DNA of 64,000 bases from CAVSNH01 sp963729275 (GTDB lineage Bacteria; Actinomycetota; Acidimicrobiia; Acidimicrobiales; RAAP-2): contig CAVSNH010000004.1 in the NCBI GenBank assembly GCA_963729275.1, positions 781,799-845,798 of the forward strand, read 5' to 3'. The translations under genes and the position numbers were made by a program. The first letter of the stretch is position 1; each line of letters opens with the position of its first letter. The notes under the pieces are model-generated. The model was not told the origin of the DNA. It saw nothing but the letters and a program-made list of their open reading frames with translations, and did no database searches. Positions 54,241-63,196 of the stretch are shown here, piece by piece.

Positions 54241-55741
54241 GAATCGCCACCTACACCCGGATCTCCACTGATGAGGAGCACCAGCCCTTTTCGCTCGGTG
54301 CTCAATCCGATCGGCTGCAGAAGGACGTCGCCAGCCAGGGTGGCTGGACGCTGGTGAGCGAGTTCAGCGACCAGATTAGCGGGGCCAGCCTCGAGCGTCC
54401 CCACCTGCAGCGCGCCTTGATGGAAGCCAGGGCCAGCCGATTCGATCTCCTCCTCGTCTACCGGGTCGACCGCCTGGCCCGCTCGGTGCGCGGCCTGGCC
54501 CAGATCCTCGAGAACCTCGACGCCGTCGGAGTCGCCTTCCGGTCGGCCACCGAGCCCTTCGACACGTCCTCACCGGCTGGTCGGATGATGGTCCAGATGC
54601 TCGGCGTCTTCGCCGAGTTTGAGCGGTCCACCATCATCGACCGGGTTATCGCCGGAATGGAACGAAAGGCAACCCGGGGCGAGTGGTGCGGAGGTCAACG
54701 TCCTTACGGCTACGTGATCGACCCGTCCACCAGCAGGCTCCGGGTAAAGGAGGACGAGGCAGCCGAGGTCTCCCTCATCTTCCGCCGCTACGTGAAGGAC
54801 CGACTGGGCACCAATGCCATCGCCACGTCCCTCAACAAGAGCGGGTATCGGACCAGGAACGGGAGACCTGGAGCCACATGTCCGTCCTCACCGTCCTCCG
54901 CAATCGCGTTTACCTGGGGGAGATCTTCTTTCGGGGCGTCCACCATGCCTCGACTCACGAGCACCTCGTCGGCGACGCCATCTTCGCCGCTGCACATGAT
55001 CTACTCTCCGAGCGCAGTGGCGACAACGCGGCGTGCCGGTCCAACTCCTACGACTACCTCCTCACCCGACTCCTCGTGTGCGCCCTATGCGGGAAGCGCT
55101 ATGTCGGTGCTGCTGCCCATGGCCGCCACGCCCGTTACGAGTACTACGTCTGCCACTCGCGCCAGAAGTACGGAAAGAGCGCCTGCTCTGCCGACCGCCT
55201 ACCTGCCCGCGAGCTCGAAGAAGCCGTTATCGAAGCGATCGGAGCCGTCTTCTCGGATCTCGACTTCGTCCAGAAGACCTTTGCCGTTGCTGTCGAACGC
55301 ACTCGCCAGGTCAGCAGTCAGAGCGGAGACGAGCGGCACCACGTCGAGGTGGAGCTGAAGAAGACCGAGGTCACCATTGACCGCTACCTGGCTGCCTTCG
55401 AGGACGGTTCGATGTCCTCGGCTCAATGTGGGCCACGGATCGAGCAGCTCTCCGAGCGTCGGCGTGAGCTTCGGTCCCGTCAAGACCAGATCGAAGCCAT
55501 CGATCTGGAGCGCCACGACGAGCCCGACCAGGAAAGAATTGCCACGCTGCGGGGAGATCTGGCAGTAGCCCTGAGGCAAGGGGAGGTCACGGCCGTGAAG
55601 ACAGTCCTGAAGGAATTGGTGGACTCGATCGAGGTCCATGATGGACGTCGGGTCCACCCCAGATTCCGCATTCCCGCAACGGTTCGAACACGCTCCAGCG
55701 TGGCAGTCCCAACGGGGTTCGAACCCGTGTCTCCACCTTGA
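54237..55741 (+). pseudogene. Large serine recombinase, one frameshift
   Basis: From ATG 54237: resolvase domain with catalytic Ser in IATYTRISTDEE, VYRVDRLARSVRGLAQ, GVFAEFERSTIIDRV, then the recombinase domain (FRRYVKDRLGTNAIATSLNK, SGYRTRNGRP). A one-base loss near 54868 moves the frame; the continuation reads WSHMSVLTVLRNRVYLGEIF, a zinc ribbon (CALCGKRYVG ... YYVCHSRQKYGKSAC), a coiled coil, and ends SIEVHDGRRVHPRFRIP. The last 15 codons run into the GTTCGAACCCG att-like sequence. Otherwise well preserved, so the lesion may be recent. Confidence 0.88.
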
Positions 55742-55746
55742 GAGGG
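55602..55746 (+). repeat. Recombinase 3'-end repeat (copy B)
   Basis: Covers the recombinase end through GTTCGAACACGCTCCAGCG, TGGCAGTCCCAACGGGGTTC and GAACCCGTGTCTCCACC to CTTGAGAGGG. Reverse-complemented, the CGGGTTCGAACCCCG part looks like a tRNA T-arm plus acceptor and CCA, the form expected of an attachment site, but no tRNA 5' half is present. Homologous to copies at 35.4 kb and 63.95 kb. Confidence 0.7.
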
Positions 55747-55977
55747 CGAGCCGGTTCATGGCATCGGGGCTCGCCCGGTCTCACGTAGTCGCATGTTCGC
55801 AGCTCAGAACCGCCGGCTTCGGACGCCCGATGCCACGAGCTGATTCGCCCCGGGACGCCCTGGAACGGAGTTGTTGGGTGGAATGTTGGGTTTTCCGGTG
55901 GTCATGGACCCGCAGCGGACCGCGTCGCCACTGGATCAGCCGGTCCCGACGGTCTGGTTTCGTATTACACTTCTCCA

Positions 55978-56229
55978 GTGGAGATCCTCCATTCGGCCTT
56001 TCGCCACGATGTCCAGGCCGACGACATGCAGCACGTCCTGAAGAATGCGTTGGTCATCGAGGAGGTCGCCGACGATCCGGTCCGGTATCTGGTGCTCGGG
56101 CCTGACCGATCGGGGAACCTCCTCGAACTGGTGGTGATGGACCGGCCACAGGGTCCCGCGGTCATCCATGCAATGCCCATGACGGAGCAGTACAGGCACC
56201 TCTTGCCGAAGGGATGGAATCCACGATGA
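55978..56229 (+). CDS. Type II toxin candidate
   Basis: 83 aa, GTG start. VEILHSAFRHDVQADDMQHV, YLVLGPDRSGNLLELVVMDR and AVIHAMPMTEQYRHLL follow the pattern of small actinobacterial toxins of the BrnT-like/DUF4258-type RNase class (Arg/His-rich, ending HAMPxRxxY). It overlaps the RHH antitoxin by ATGA, the usual toxin-antitoxin gene order for this type. Located just after the recombinase, so it probably stabilises the element. Confidence 0.72.
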   Translation: MEILHSAFRHDVQADDMQHVLKNALVIEEVADDPVRYLVLGPDRSGNLLELVVMDRPQGPAVIHAMPMTEQYRHLLPKGWNPR

Positions 56230-56498
56230 CGACACACGGAACACGAGCAGACGGGACTCCGATCACCGACGAAGTGGTCGAGGTGCTGGCGGACGAGGCC
56301 GAACGTGGCTACGACGTCGACGAACTCCGTCGTCGTCGTGGTGGAAGACCAGCGATGGGGTCCTCCCCGTCATCGGTCGAATCGGTCCGACTCGACCCCG
56401 AGTTGAAACGGGATCTGTTGCTTCGGGCATCTGAGCACGGAATCAGCGTGTCAGAGGCCATCCGGGAAGCGCTGCGCAACTACGTGAAGGCCGGTTGA
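56226..56498 (+). CDS. Ribbon-helix-helix antitoxin
   Basis: 90 aa from ATG 56226. The N-terminal 45 residues are acidic (ITDEVVEVLADEAERGYDVD), ending in RRRRGGRPAMG. The C-terminal SVESVRLDPELKRDLLLRAS then EHGISVSEAIREALRNYV is a CopG/RHH DNA-binding fold. It neutralises and autoregulates with the upstream toxin. Confidence 0.78.
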   Translation: MTTHGTRADGTPITDEVVEVLADEAERGYDVDELRRRRGGRPAMGSSPSSVESVRLDPELKRDLLLRASEHGISVSEAIREALRNYVKAG

Positions 56499-56517
56499 TC
56501 CGACTCTGTGACTCTGA

Positions 56518-56590
56518 GCAGTCCCAGGCGTACCGTGTTCGAACCGCGGCATGGTGATCGACGGTCCGTCGATCCAACTCCGGCGTCGAG
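56518..56590 (+). repeat. Dispersed repeat, right copy (pairs with 24450-24525)
   Basis: GCAGTCCCAGGCGTACCGTG, TTCGAACCGCGG, then GTGATCGACGGTCC and ATCCAACTCCGGCGTCGAGG, in the same order as the 24.45-kb copy. It begins 20 nt after the antitoxin stop. Likely an old integration scar. Confidence 0.55.
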
Positions 56591-56778
56591 GCAGGTAGCT
56601 GGAAACTGGGAGTTGACGACCTACTCCGGAGAGTGAGCCACGATGCTGGGCCCTTCGAATCTCAGCAGGCGCTCGCTAGAGCAAGCACTTGATCGCCGTA
56701 CTGCCTCGTACGGGGCCCGGCCACGTTGGGTTTGGCTATTGCCAAGTCCGACGATGGACTCAGGCCGCCTTCAACAGT

Positions 56779-57543
56779 TCACACCGATGAGTAGTTCAGA
56801 GCATCCGGGTTACGCTGGACCGCTGCCGTTGGATAGCCACCATCGACGCGCAACGTGATCCCGTAGATGAACCTTGCAGAATCTGAGACGAGGAAGCTCA
56901 CGGCTCCAGCGATTTCCCCCGCAGTGCCAATTCGTCCTGCCAGGCTCGCCGACTCTCTGCGCTCAAGCTCGGCGGGGTCAGCTCGGAGCGCGGCATTCAT
57001 CGGTGATGCGATAAATCCCGGTGCAACTCCGTTGACTCGCACCCCGCGTGGAGCAAGTTCGACTGCCAGCGCGCGCATCAGCCCATCGATTGCGCCCTTC
57101 GTTGCACCATATGCGGACTGCTGAGCCATGCCAACCTGTCCTGATATCGAGGAAATGAAAACGACCACGGCATTCGGAACGAATCGGTCGAGCAGAGCCT
57201 GAGTCAAAAGAAACGGCGATCGAACATTCACTTTCCAAAGGTCATCGAGTTCTTGAGCGGTGACCGCAGCGAAGGGCTTTGGGTTGAAGATGCCTGCAGA
57301 GTGGACCAGGACGTTGATCTCTTCCGTTTGCGTCACGATCGAGGCAATCCCCTCGTCTTCGGCCAAATCTGCCACGATAGATCTGTGGGGTCCCGGATGC
57401 ACCGAACAAATGGCGGTCCTTGTCTCTGCAAGCCGATCTCGGTTACGTCCAGTTAGCACGATGTCGTAGCCGTCGCTCCCAAGCCGAGTCGCTATGGCGG
57501 CGCCCAGGCCGGAGCTCGCCCCCGTTACAAGAGCCGTGCTCAC
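56779..57543 (-). CDS. Short-chain dehydrogenase/reductase
   Basis: 254 aa from GTG 57543. TGASSGLGAAIA (NADP-binding glycines), NVLVHSAGIF (NNAG-type), catalytic Ser-Tyr-Lys in FISSISGQVGMAQQSAYGAT with YGATKGA, and PRGVRVNGVAPGFIASPMN. A classical SDR, substrate unknown. Followed by a hydrolase gene on the same strand (61-nt gap upstream of it), possibly one operon. Confidence 0.9.
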   Translation of the reverse strand: MSTALVTGASSGLGAAIATRLGSDGYDIVLTGRNRDRLAETRTAICSVHPGPHRSIVADLAEDEGIASIVTQTEEINVLVHSAGIFNPKPFAAVTAQELDDLWKVNVRSPFLLTQALLDRFVPNAVVVFISSISGQVGMAQQSAYGATKGAIDGLMRALAVELAPRGVRVNGVAPGFIASPMNAALRADPAELERRESASLAGRIGTAGEIAGAVSFLVSDSARFIYGITLRVDGGYPTAAVQRNPDALNYSSV

Positions 57544-57604
57544 AGCGCCGCGATCGTTCCAGTAGGTGTTCTCTGCCTCCCGTTTGCACACTTAGAGCGA
57601 TCAG

Positions 57605-58834
57605 TCATGCCAGATTCTCGTCGAGCCAATCGAAGATTCGAGCATTGGCGAGTCGCTCAGCGCCCGTGTGACAGTGGGCTCCAGATCCCTCAGCGTTGGT
57701 GAATCGCATCATTGTCTTCAGGGCTGTGAGGTGGTCGTAGAGCTGATCGGGCTGGCCGGCAAAGAACATGTCGTCCTCGGCATCGCAAACGAGCGTCGGG
57801 CAGGCAACTTGCTCGGCGATGCCGCCGTCGAGCGTGTAATCGAACCACCGAGCTAGGAACTCCCGGGGCGTCTTAGCTCCCATGACGTAACAGCCATTGC
57901 TCATCATCCAACGCAGGGTGCTGTTGTTATCCATCGCCTTTTCGAGGGCGGCGTCGACCTCAGGGGCATGGTCGGACCTGAGCAATCGTTCGACGTCGTC
58001 ACGATTCTGGTTCGGCATCCTTGCCAATGCAGCGCTGCCGAGATCGAACACGCCGTCCACAGCGACGCATGCAGAAAGCCGGTGTTCGAAGGCGGCGGCA
58101 CGGGGAGCCAGGAGTCCACCCATGCTGTAGCCCATCAGACCGACACGGCCGACATCCACTCCGGGAACTCCAAGTAGCCAGTCGACGACCGGTCCGACCA
58201 CGTTCTCCCAATCTGGACGGAACACCAGCCCGTCCCGGTGACGCGCCGCCGGCATGCCGGGACCGTCAAACGAGAGCATGTGGTACCCGCGTTCGGCGCC
58301 GGCCGCCGCACCGTGGAAATGCATCTCTTCGGCGGAGCCGTCGAAGCCGCTGTGCAGGATGATCGTCGGCCTAGTTGCATTCTCCGAACTTCCTGCTGCA
58401 CGGTAGAAGTAGCCGTGAAGCACGGTGCTCTCGTAAGGGATCTCCACCGGTTCGATGGACGTTGGACCGAGCGCCGCGGCGGTCCGAAACGAGTCGACCG
58501 AGCGGTAGTAGACGTGATCAATCCTCGGATCGGCAGGATTGCCGTGTAGGAAGAACTCGGCCGTTCGGTAGTAGTTGCTGGCTCGTAGCCACCCATCGTG
58601 GGCGCTGACGTCGTGCCCGGCCTTCGACGCAGACTCAGCCTCGGCGCTGATTGCGTCTGCCGTGGCCAGCCACTCGCCGTACCAGCTGTCGTAGTCGCCG
58701 GCGGTGATGCGCTGAGCAGTGGTTAGTACCTCCCCGATATCGGCACCGCCATAGGCGGTATGCCCCAACGCTCGCAGAGTCTCGTACCAAAACTGGGGGT
58801 CTTCGCTGAAAAATAGGGGCTCCATTGCCTCCAT
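57605..58834 (-). CDS. Alpha/beta hydrolase (FrsA/DHPON-hydrolase-like)
   Basis: 409 aa from ATG 58834 (AGGAG 5 nt upstream). The N-terminal 150 residues form a helical cap (WYGEWLATADAISAEAESAS, SVDSFRTAAAL). The core has oxyanion region ILHSGFDGSAEEMHFHG, nucleophile elbow VGLMGYSMGGLLAP, acid in LVCDAEDDMFF and His in GSGAHCHTGAERL. The subgroup includes 2,6-dihydroxypseudooxynicotine hydrolase, a C-C bond hydrolase. Co-directional with the SDR. Confidence 0.85.
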   Translation of the reverse strand: MEAMEPLFFSEDPQFWYETLRALGHTAYGGADIGEVLTTAQRITAGDYDSWYGEWLATADAISAEAESASKAGHDVSAHDGWLRASNYYRTAEFFLHGNPADPRIDHVYYRSVDSFRTAAALGPTSIEPVEIPYESTVLHGYFYRAAGSSENATRPTIILHSGFDGSAEEMHFHGAAAGAERGYHMLSFDGPGMPAARHRDGLVFRPDWENVVGPVVDWLLGVPGVDVGRVGLMGYSMGGLLAPRAAAFEHRLSACVAVDGVFDLGSAALARMPNQNRDDVERLLRSDHAPEVDAALEKAMDNNSTLRWMMSNGCYVMGAKTPREFLARWFDYTLDGGIAEQVACPTLVCDAEDDMFFAGQPDQLYDHLTALKTMMRFTNAEGSGAHCHTGAERLANARIFDWLDENLA

Positions 58835-58916
58835 TGCCTCTCCTCTCAAGGGGTTCGTCGACCTCGTCGCCGAAATCTGACAACAAGTGATCGTGGTCGT
58901 CCTGGCCGGCGAGACG

Positions 58917-59486
58917 TCAGCTGGACGGGATGGGGTTGACTACCGCGCTCCGTCGGGCAGCGGCCTTCTTCTGTGTGAACATGTAGGCCAGACCGAGAGC
59001 GGCGCCCGGCACCGCAAGTCGCAGCAGGATCTCGCGGGAGTCGACCGAACCTGCTGCGATCAACGAGATGGTCCCGACAAGGAAGGCGAGGCCCCAAACG
59101 AGGGAGATCTGTCGGTTGAACGCACGGAATTCAGGCGTGTTCCACACTCGCTCCGGCGCCTGGTCACGAGCGTAAGACTCGGTAAACGGCTTTCCGATGA
59201 GGACCGATCCGAACACGATGACCATCAGTGTTCCGTGGGCGACAGCCTGGGCGTAGCTGCCCCAGGTGCCGATGTCATCAGGCCGGACGATGGCCAGTAC
59301 CGCTCCCATGGCCAGGAAAAAGACGACACCGAAACCGTCGAGGAGGTGAATCTTCTTTCGGCCCATAGCTCGGATCAGGACCGCGATGGCCAAGACTGCT
59401 GCGGCCGCCACCCCCCAGTAGACAGACACCCTGGCCAGCGCGATGAACGCGATCCAAGGGGAAAAGCTCCAGATCATGTCAGTCAT
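58917..59486 (-). CDS. Multi-TM membrane protein of duplicated cassette (copy 1)
   Basis: 189 aa from ATG 59486. About five or six hydrophobic segments; the conserved core is DDIGTWGSYAQAVAHGTLMV, VFGSVLIGKPFTESYARDQA and VWNTPEFRAFNRQISLVWGL. It is homologous over its whole length to the protein at 63189-63761. It overlaps the upstream small ORF by 8 nt. Function unknown; the paralogue pair suggests a membrane sensor or transporter component. Confidence 0.75.
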   Translation of the reverse strand: MTDMIWSFSPWIAFIALARVSVYWGVAAAAVLAIAVLIRAMGRKKIHLLDGFGVVFFLAMGAVLAIVRPDDIGTWGSYAQAVAHGTLMVIVFGSVLIGKPFTESYARDQAPERVWNTPEFRAFNRQISLVWGLAFLVGTISLIAAGSVDSREILLRLAVPGAALGLAYMFTQKKAAARRSAVVNPIPSS

Positions 59487-59670
59487 TGGTCTTCCTTTCA
59501 GTGAGTCGATTGGCGGCGTCGATCGGTTCGATGCCTCGGCACAGGTGTTGGATTGCAGCCAGGAACGCCACGTTCCCCGAGAAATCCACAAGGGTCGAGC
59601 TGTCAGCAGCCTGGACAGTTCCGGCCAGTCGGCCGTCCGTTCCCTCGGGCATCTCGACGATGACTTCCAT
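59479..59670 (-). CDS. Small protein of duplicated cassette (copy 1)
   Basis: 63 aa from ATG 59670. MEVIVEMPEGTDGRLAGTVQ, FSGNVAFLAAIQHLCRG. Residue by residue it parallels the product of 63002-63196. Probably a small beta-sheet domain; no family recognised. The TAGGG...CCCTA palindrome ends 35 nt upstream of its start. Confidence 0.7.
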   Translation of the reverse strand: MEVIVEMPEGTDGRLAGTVQAADSSTLVDFSGNVAFLAAIQHLCRGIEPIDAANRLTERKTND

Positions 59671-59705
59671 GGTCCTAGCGTGCGCCGCCGGGGCTCCCGG
59701 GACCC

Positions 59706-59720
59706 TAGGGAGACTCCCTA
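59706..59720. promoter_or_regulatory. TAGGGAG-A-CTCCCTA palindrome, copy 1
   Basis: Perfect 7-1-7 inverted repeat, 35 nt upstream of the small-protein start (59670). The flanks (CCC before, AAATT after) match those of the copy at 62952. Likely the site for the LuxR-AAA regulator between the two cassettes. Confidence 0.65.
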
Positions 59721-59943
59721 AATTCCCTATTCGGACCCTTGGACGCATGACCCGTACCGCCCTCCCCCGTTACCGGGAGGGTCATCTCTGGGATGACGGG
59801 GCTCCGCCCCGACCCAGCGGAGCACCGGCAAATTCGAACCGCCGGTCCGATCCGCATAGCTTCCGGCCCAGTGGCGCCATCATCGGCCGGTCGCCTCCGG
59901 GGGATCTCAAGTCGGGCTCATCGACCGCGTCAGAAGGGGGGTC
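59721..59943. other. Gap between cassette 1 and regulator gene
   Basis: No gene recognised. Contains the far upstream part of the cassette-1 promoter and the 3' end region of the LuxR gene. Confidence 0.4.
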
Positions 59944-62628
59944 TTAGATCCAAACGGTGCGAAGTTCGCGGCGCGATTTGATGCCGAGCTTCCCGTAGAT
60001 GTTTCCAAGGTGGTACTCGACAGCCTTGCGGCTGATGTACAGCTCCCCGGCGACCTCGGGGTTGGTGAGTCCTTTCGCGACCAACACAGCCACGTCGTGC
60101 TCGCGGTCGGTCAGCGCGAGCTTCGACCCCCCGGGCGCCCCATTGGAACGTATGCCGCTCGCGGCCAGATCGGCGTTCACCCACTCTACGAAGGGTGCAG
60201 CCCCGGCTCTAGTGAGCATCTCATGCGCGATCCGAAATTGAGCGACTGCTTCGCGCCGATCCCCTTTCGACTGCAGGACCTGGCCGTAGGCATGGTGCGA
60301 CAGTGCCCGGTCGAGAAACGGATCGCCCGGCCCGAAGAGAGGAAGCGCGCGCTCGAAATCAGCCACGGCGTCATCCGGTCGTCCAATCGCACTTGCCAAC
60401 CGACCGTGGAGGGCAATGAGGCGCGCCCGAAAATGGAGGCCCCGAGCATCCGCGGCGAGGGTCAGTTCGGCGAGGCTCGCTTCCGCCCGTTCGATCTGAT
60501 TCGTCTCGATCAGCGCTGCGACCAAAGCGGGCCACCAGGTGAGAGCACCGAGCATCGGGATCGCGGACGGAAACGGTGCCAACACCTCGATGACTTGTTG
60601 CGGGCGACGTTGGGCCCGGGCCATGGCCATCCGTGCCAGCTGGGCCGTGAAGATGGCTTCAGCGCTGGTGTGCTCGCTCGAGGCCGCCGTTGCTCGAGTT
60701 ACGTACATGTCGGCACCATCCCAGTCGCCGCGCAGGGCAAGGATGGTACTCAGCACCGCGAACGATTGAGCTTCCATCCAGACCAATCGTTCATCGTCCA
60801 CCATATCCACGCCAACCCGGGCGTGCACCAGAGCCTCATCCCACTCGCCGGAGTTGAGCAACAGCGAAGCGAGTAGTACGTGGCTCCTCGAGATTTGGAT
60901 AGCGACCGATCCTTCACGGGCCAACCGCATCACTCCACGCATATCGGCCAGCCCCTCCGAGGTGTGCCCCGCGTAGAAACCCAGCGTCCCGCGGGCTACC
61001 AGGAGATCCGCCTCCTTGCCGGCGATCTCATCCGCCGGTTGCGGGATGCGCTCCTGTAGTCGAGCGAGACCGGCTGGAGCTCCGCGCAACATCCCTTCCG
61101 ACATCGCCAGCCCGATCCAGGCGAGGCGCTCTGTCGACGATCCCTCCGGTGCTACCTCAAGAGCGGTCTGAGCTGCATCGAAGGCCTCACGGGCCCGCCC
61201 GTGCATCGCATACGCCGCACTCAGTTCCGCCCATGCTCGCGCCGCTTGCAACGGGGCCTCGGGTACGGAATGAACGAGCGTGGCACGAAGTAGCCACTGC
61301 TCAGCGCTGGCCGCTTCTCCCTGTTCCCAGTCGATCATTCCCAAGACCAGGCTGCGCAGAGTCGAGTCTCGGCACGACTCCACCCTGGCTCGCAAGGCTC
61401 CGGCTTGGCTCACCTGGCCACGGCTAATCAGTGCCCAGGCCGCTTCGAGCAGCCGTCGTTCAGCCAATTCCGGTTCACTGCTGAGCGAAGAAGCCCACAA
61501 GAGGTGCCGAGATCCGGGGCCCACGGCACCAGTTTCGATCTCCTGGCGGGCGGTGGTTTCAAGGTCGCTGGCCAGTTCATCGTCGGCTCCTTCAGTGGCC
61601 GCCACCCGGTGGGCCAATGCAGAAGCAGTCGGCAGGACCCGTGCTGTCGCACCATGGAGATCACGACGGCGGGAAGGTGAAATATCTTGATAGAGAGCAA
61701 GACGGTAGAGCGGGTGGGTGAATTCGACAGGGGTGTCAGGTTCGTTCGGCTGCCAGGAGACGAATCCCGTCGTGAGCAACGTCTCGAATGCCTCTGACGC
61801 TCGTGTGAGTCCTACGATCCGCCCGACCAGTTGCAGCGGTGCCCGCTGGTTAATCACAGCCATTGCCGCTGCAAGGCGCCTTGCTTCGGGCGGCAATTCA
61901 GAAACACGTGCGAGCGTGGTCGATGCCAGCGAGCGGGGGGCCGGTAAGTTCCCGTCCGGAGCCTGCAGTTGGCTTAGAGTCAGCTCGGCCAGAAGAGTCC
62001 GGACATACAGGGGATGTCCGCGAGTGTGTTCGTGAAGTCGGTCGGCCTCTCGACGCGTAAGGCCGTAGCCCAGAGAGGTCGTCAGAGTCATGACTTCATC
62101 CACATCGAAGTCCCGAACGAAAATGGACCTACACCGGTCTTCGTCGAGTCGAAATCGATCCCACCGGTCCTCAGCATCTGGGCGACTGGTGATCAGCACC
62201 AGAACCGAGTCCTCAGCCAGGCGCTGCACCGCGGTGAGGAGGGCCTGACGGGACGCTGTGTCAGCCCATTGAAAATCCTCGACAACAGCGGCAACAGGAC
62301 CTCGATCCTGAAGCCGCGCCCATGAGCTCAACAGCTCCATTCCTGCCGCAAAGGGCCGCTGAGCTGTCACCGGACCGAGTTGGGCGGCCAATGCGAACGG
62401 TATGTCAGCAGATTGTTCGTCGGCAAAAGCCCGAACCACTTGGAACTCGCCCGGCAAAGTGGTGAGCACATGGCGAACGAGTGCCGTCTTCCCCGAACCT
62501 GCTTCGCCTTCGATCCACACCACCCGAGAACTGGCAGCTGACGCCGCCTCGATGCACGTCCTGATGACGTCCAGTTGCTCCGACCGTCCGATAAAACTCG
62601 TACTTGGCGGCGCCGCCCGGTCGTCCAT
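59944..62628 (-). CDS. LuxR-family AAA/MalT-like transcriptional regulator
   Basis: 894 aa, uninterrupted. N-terminal AAA+/NACHT-like ATPase with FIGRSEQLDVIRTCIE, Walker A EGEAGSGKTALVRH and Walker B-like VAAVVEDFQWADTA. A long helical, TPR-like middle, and a C-terminal LuxR HTH (LTDREHDVAVLVAKGLTNPE, LYISRKAVEYHLGNIYGKLG). These large activators bind promoters after ligand and ATP sensing. It lies between the two cassette copies, which makes it their likely regulator. Confidence 0.93.
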   Translation of the reverse strand: MDDRAAPPSTSFIGRSEQLDVIRTCIEAASAASSRVVWIEGEAGSGKTALVRHVLTTLPGEFQVVRAFADEQSADIPFALAAQLGPVTAQRPFAAGMELLSSWARLQDRGPVAAVVEDFQWADTASRQALLTAVQRLAEDSVLVLITSRPDAEDRWDRFRLDEDRCRSIFVRDFDVDEVMTLTTSLGYGLTRREADRLHEHTRGHPLYVRTLLAELTLSQLQAPDGNLPAPRSLASTTLARVSELPPEARRLAAAMAVINQRAPLQLVGRIVGLTRASEAFETLLTTGFVSWQPNEPDTPVEFTHPLYRLALYQDISPSRRRDLHGATARVLPTASALAHRVAATEGADDELASDLETTARQEIETGAVGPGSRHLLWASSLSSEPELAERRLLEAAWALISRGQVSQAGALRARVESCRDSTLRSLVLGMIDWEQGEAASAEQWLLRATLVHSVPEAPLQAARAWAELSAAYAMHGRAREAFDAAQTALEVAPEGSSTERLAWIGLAMSEGMLRGAPAGLARLQERIPQPADEIAGKEADLLVARGTLGFYAGHTSEGLADMRGVMRLAREGSVAIQISRSHVLLASLLLNSGEWDEALVHARVGVDMVDDERLVWMEAQSFAVLSTILALRGDWDGADMYVTRATAASSEHTSAEAIFTAQLARMAMARAQRRPQQVIEVLAPFPSAIPMLGALTWWPALVAALIETNQIERAEASLAELTLAADARGLHFRARLIALHGRLASAIGRPDDAVADFERALPLFGPGDPFLDRALSHHAYGQVLQSKGDRREAVAQFRIAHEMLTRAGAAPFVEWVNADLAASGIRSNGAPGGSKLALTDREHDVAVLVAKGLTNPEVAGELYISRKAVEYHLGNIYGKLGIKSRRELRTVWI

Positions 62629-63001
62629 CGTGACACCACTTCAGTCAGCCTGGCTGTGGGGATTCGTTCAAGACCGACTATAAGCCCGACCCCACCTATT
62701 CAGGTCAATGGAGACCGGGATTTTGCGCGGCTTGTCTGACGGGCCGGCCGGGCGATTCGTCCGATCTGGACGGGGTTCCTTATAGCCCATGGCCCAACAC
62801 TGCGAACCTTCAATTACGTGTCGCGTGCGCAAGGCTCCTGATCGACCGGTGAACACGTACGAGATGCCTCTGGACGGTCATGGTGTGGGGCCCGAGGCTC
62901 GGCAGCTCGAAGGTCCAGCGGGTGGCTGGTTGGCGTTTCATGCCCAGGAATTAGGGAGTTGCCCTAGGGCCGCGGGAACGGGGGAGGTTCAGGCTGGTGG
63001 C
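62629..63001. other. Promoter region of cassette 2 and regulator
   Basis: No gene; a weak frame opening at 62789 is in phase with the small protein but lacks similarity before residue 72. It holds the second palindrome (62952-62966). Confidence 0.5.
62952..62966. promoter_or_regulatory. TAGGG-AGTTG-CCCTA palindrome, copy 2
   Basis: Same box as at 59706 with a less perfect centre; preceded by AAT and followed by GGGCCGCGGGA, while copy 1 (read on its own strand) has ATT before and GGGTCCCGGGA after. Exactly 35 nt lie between it and the GTG at 63002. Confidence 0.65.
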
Positions 63002-63196
63002 GTGGAAATCGTCGTTGAAATCCACCAAGGCGAGGACGGGCGTCCCACAGGCACAGTCCGAGCGGCGGGCAGCTCCGAGGCCCGATCGTTCTCCGGGAAC
63101 CTGGAGTTCATCGCCTTGGTCGAGAACCTGTACCGGGTCGACGACTGCTCGACAAGCCCCCTTCAATCCCCAACGAAAGGACGAGACGATGTCTGA
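63002..63196 (+). CDS. Small protein of duplicated cassette (copy 2)
   Basis: 64 aa from GTG 63002. VEIVVEIHQGEDGRPTGTVR, FSGNLEFIALVENLYRV. Same length and spacing of conserved residues as copy 1 (xExxVExxxGxDGRxxGTV, FSGNxxFxAxxxxL). GGGAGG at about 62982 is rather far from the start. It overlaps the membrane-protein gene by 8 nt, as in copy 1. Confidence 0.7.
   Translation: MEIVVEIHQGEDGRPTGTVRAAGSSEARSFSGNLEFIALVENLYRVDDCSTSPLQSPTKGRDDV

Larger units (their letters stand above)
52481..56498. mobile_element. Serine-recombinase / replication-relaxation module with TA pair
   Basis: It contains, head to head, a replication-relaxation gene (minus), a 620-nt gap, a coupled small ORF, a serine recombinase whose 3' end is a repeated sequence, and a toxin-antitoxin pair. 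Recombinase-tail repeats at 35.4 kb and 64.0 kb and a replication-relaxation fragment at 63.87 kb show that related copies inserted nearby. Exact element ends cannot be fixed from this window. Confidence 0.55.

Noticed and set aside
55699..55775. Possible complete tRNA on the minus strand behind the recombinase
   Set aside because: The T-arm and CCA look right, but the required 5' acceptor, D-arm and anticodon stem do not pair.
55638..56105. Plus-strand ORF with RGSNPCLHLER
   Set aside because: Same kind of artefact, from the GTTCGAACC att/T-arm-like sequence in a shifted frame.
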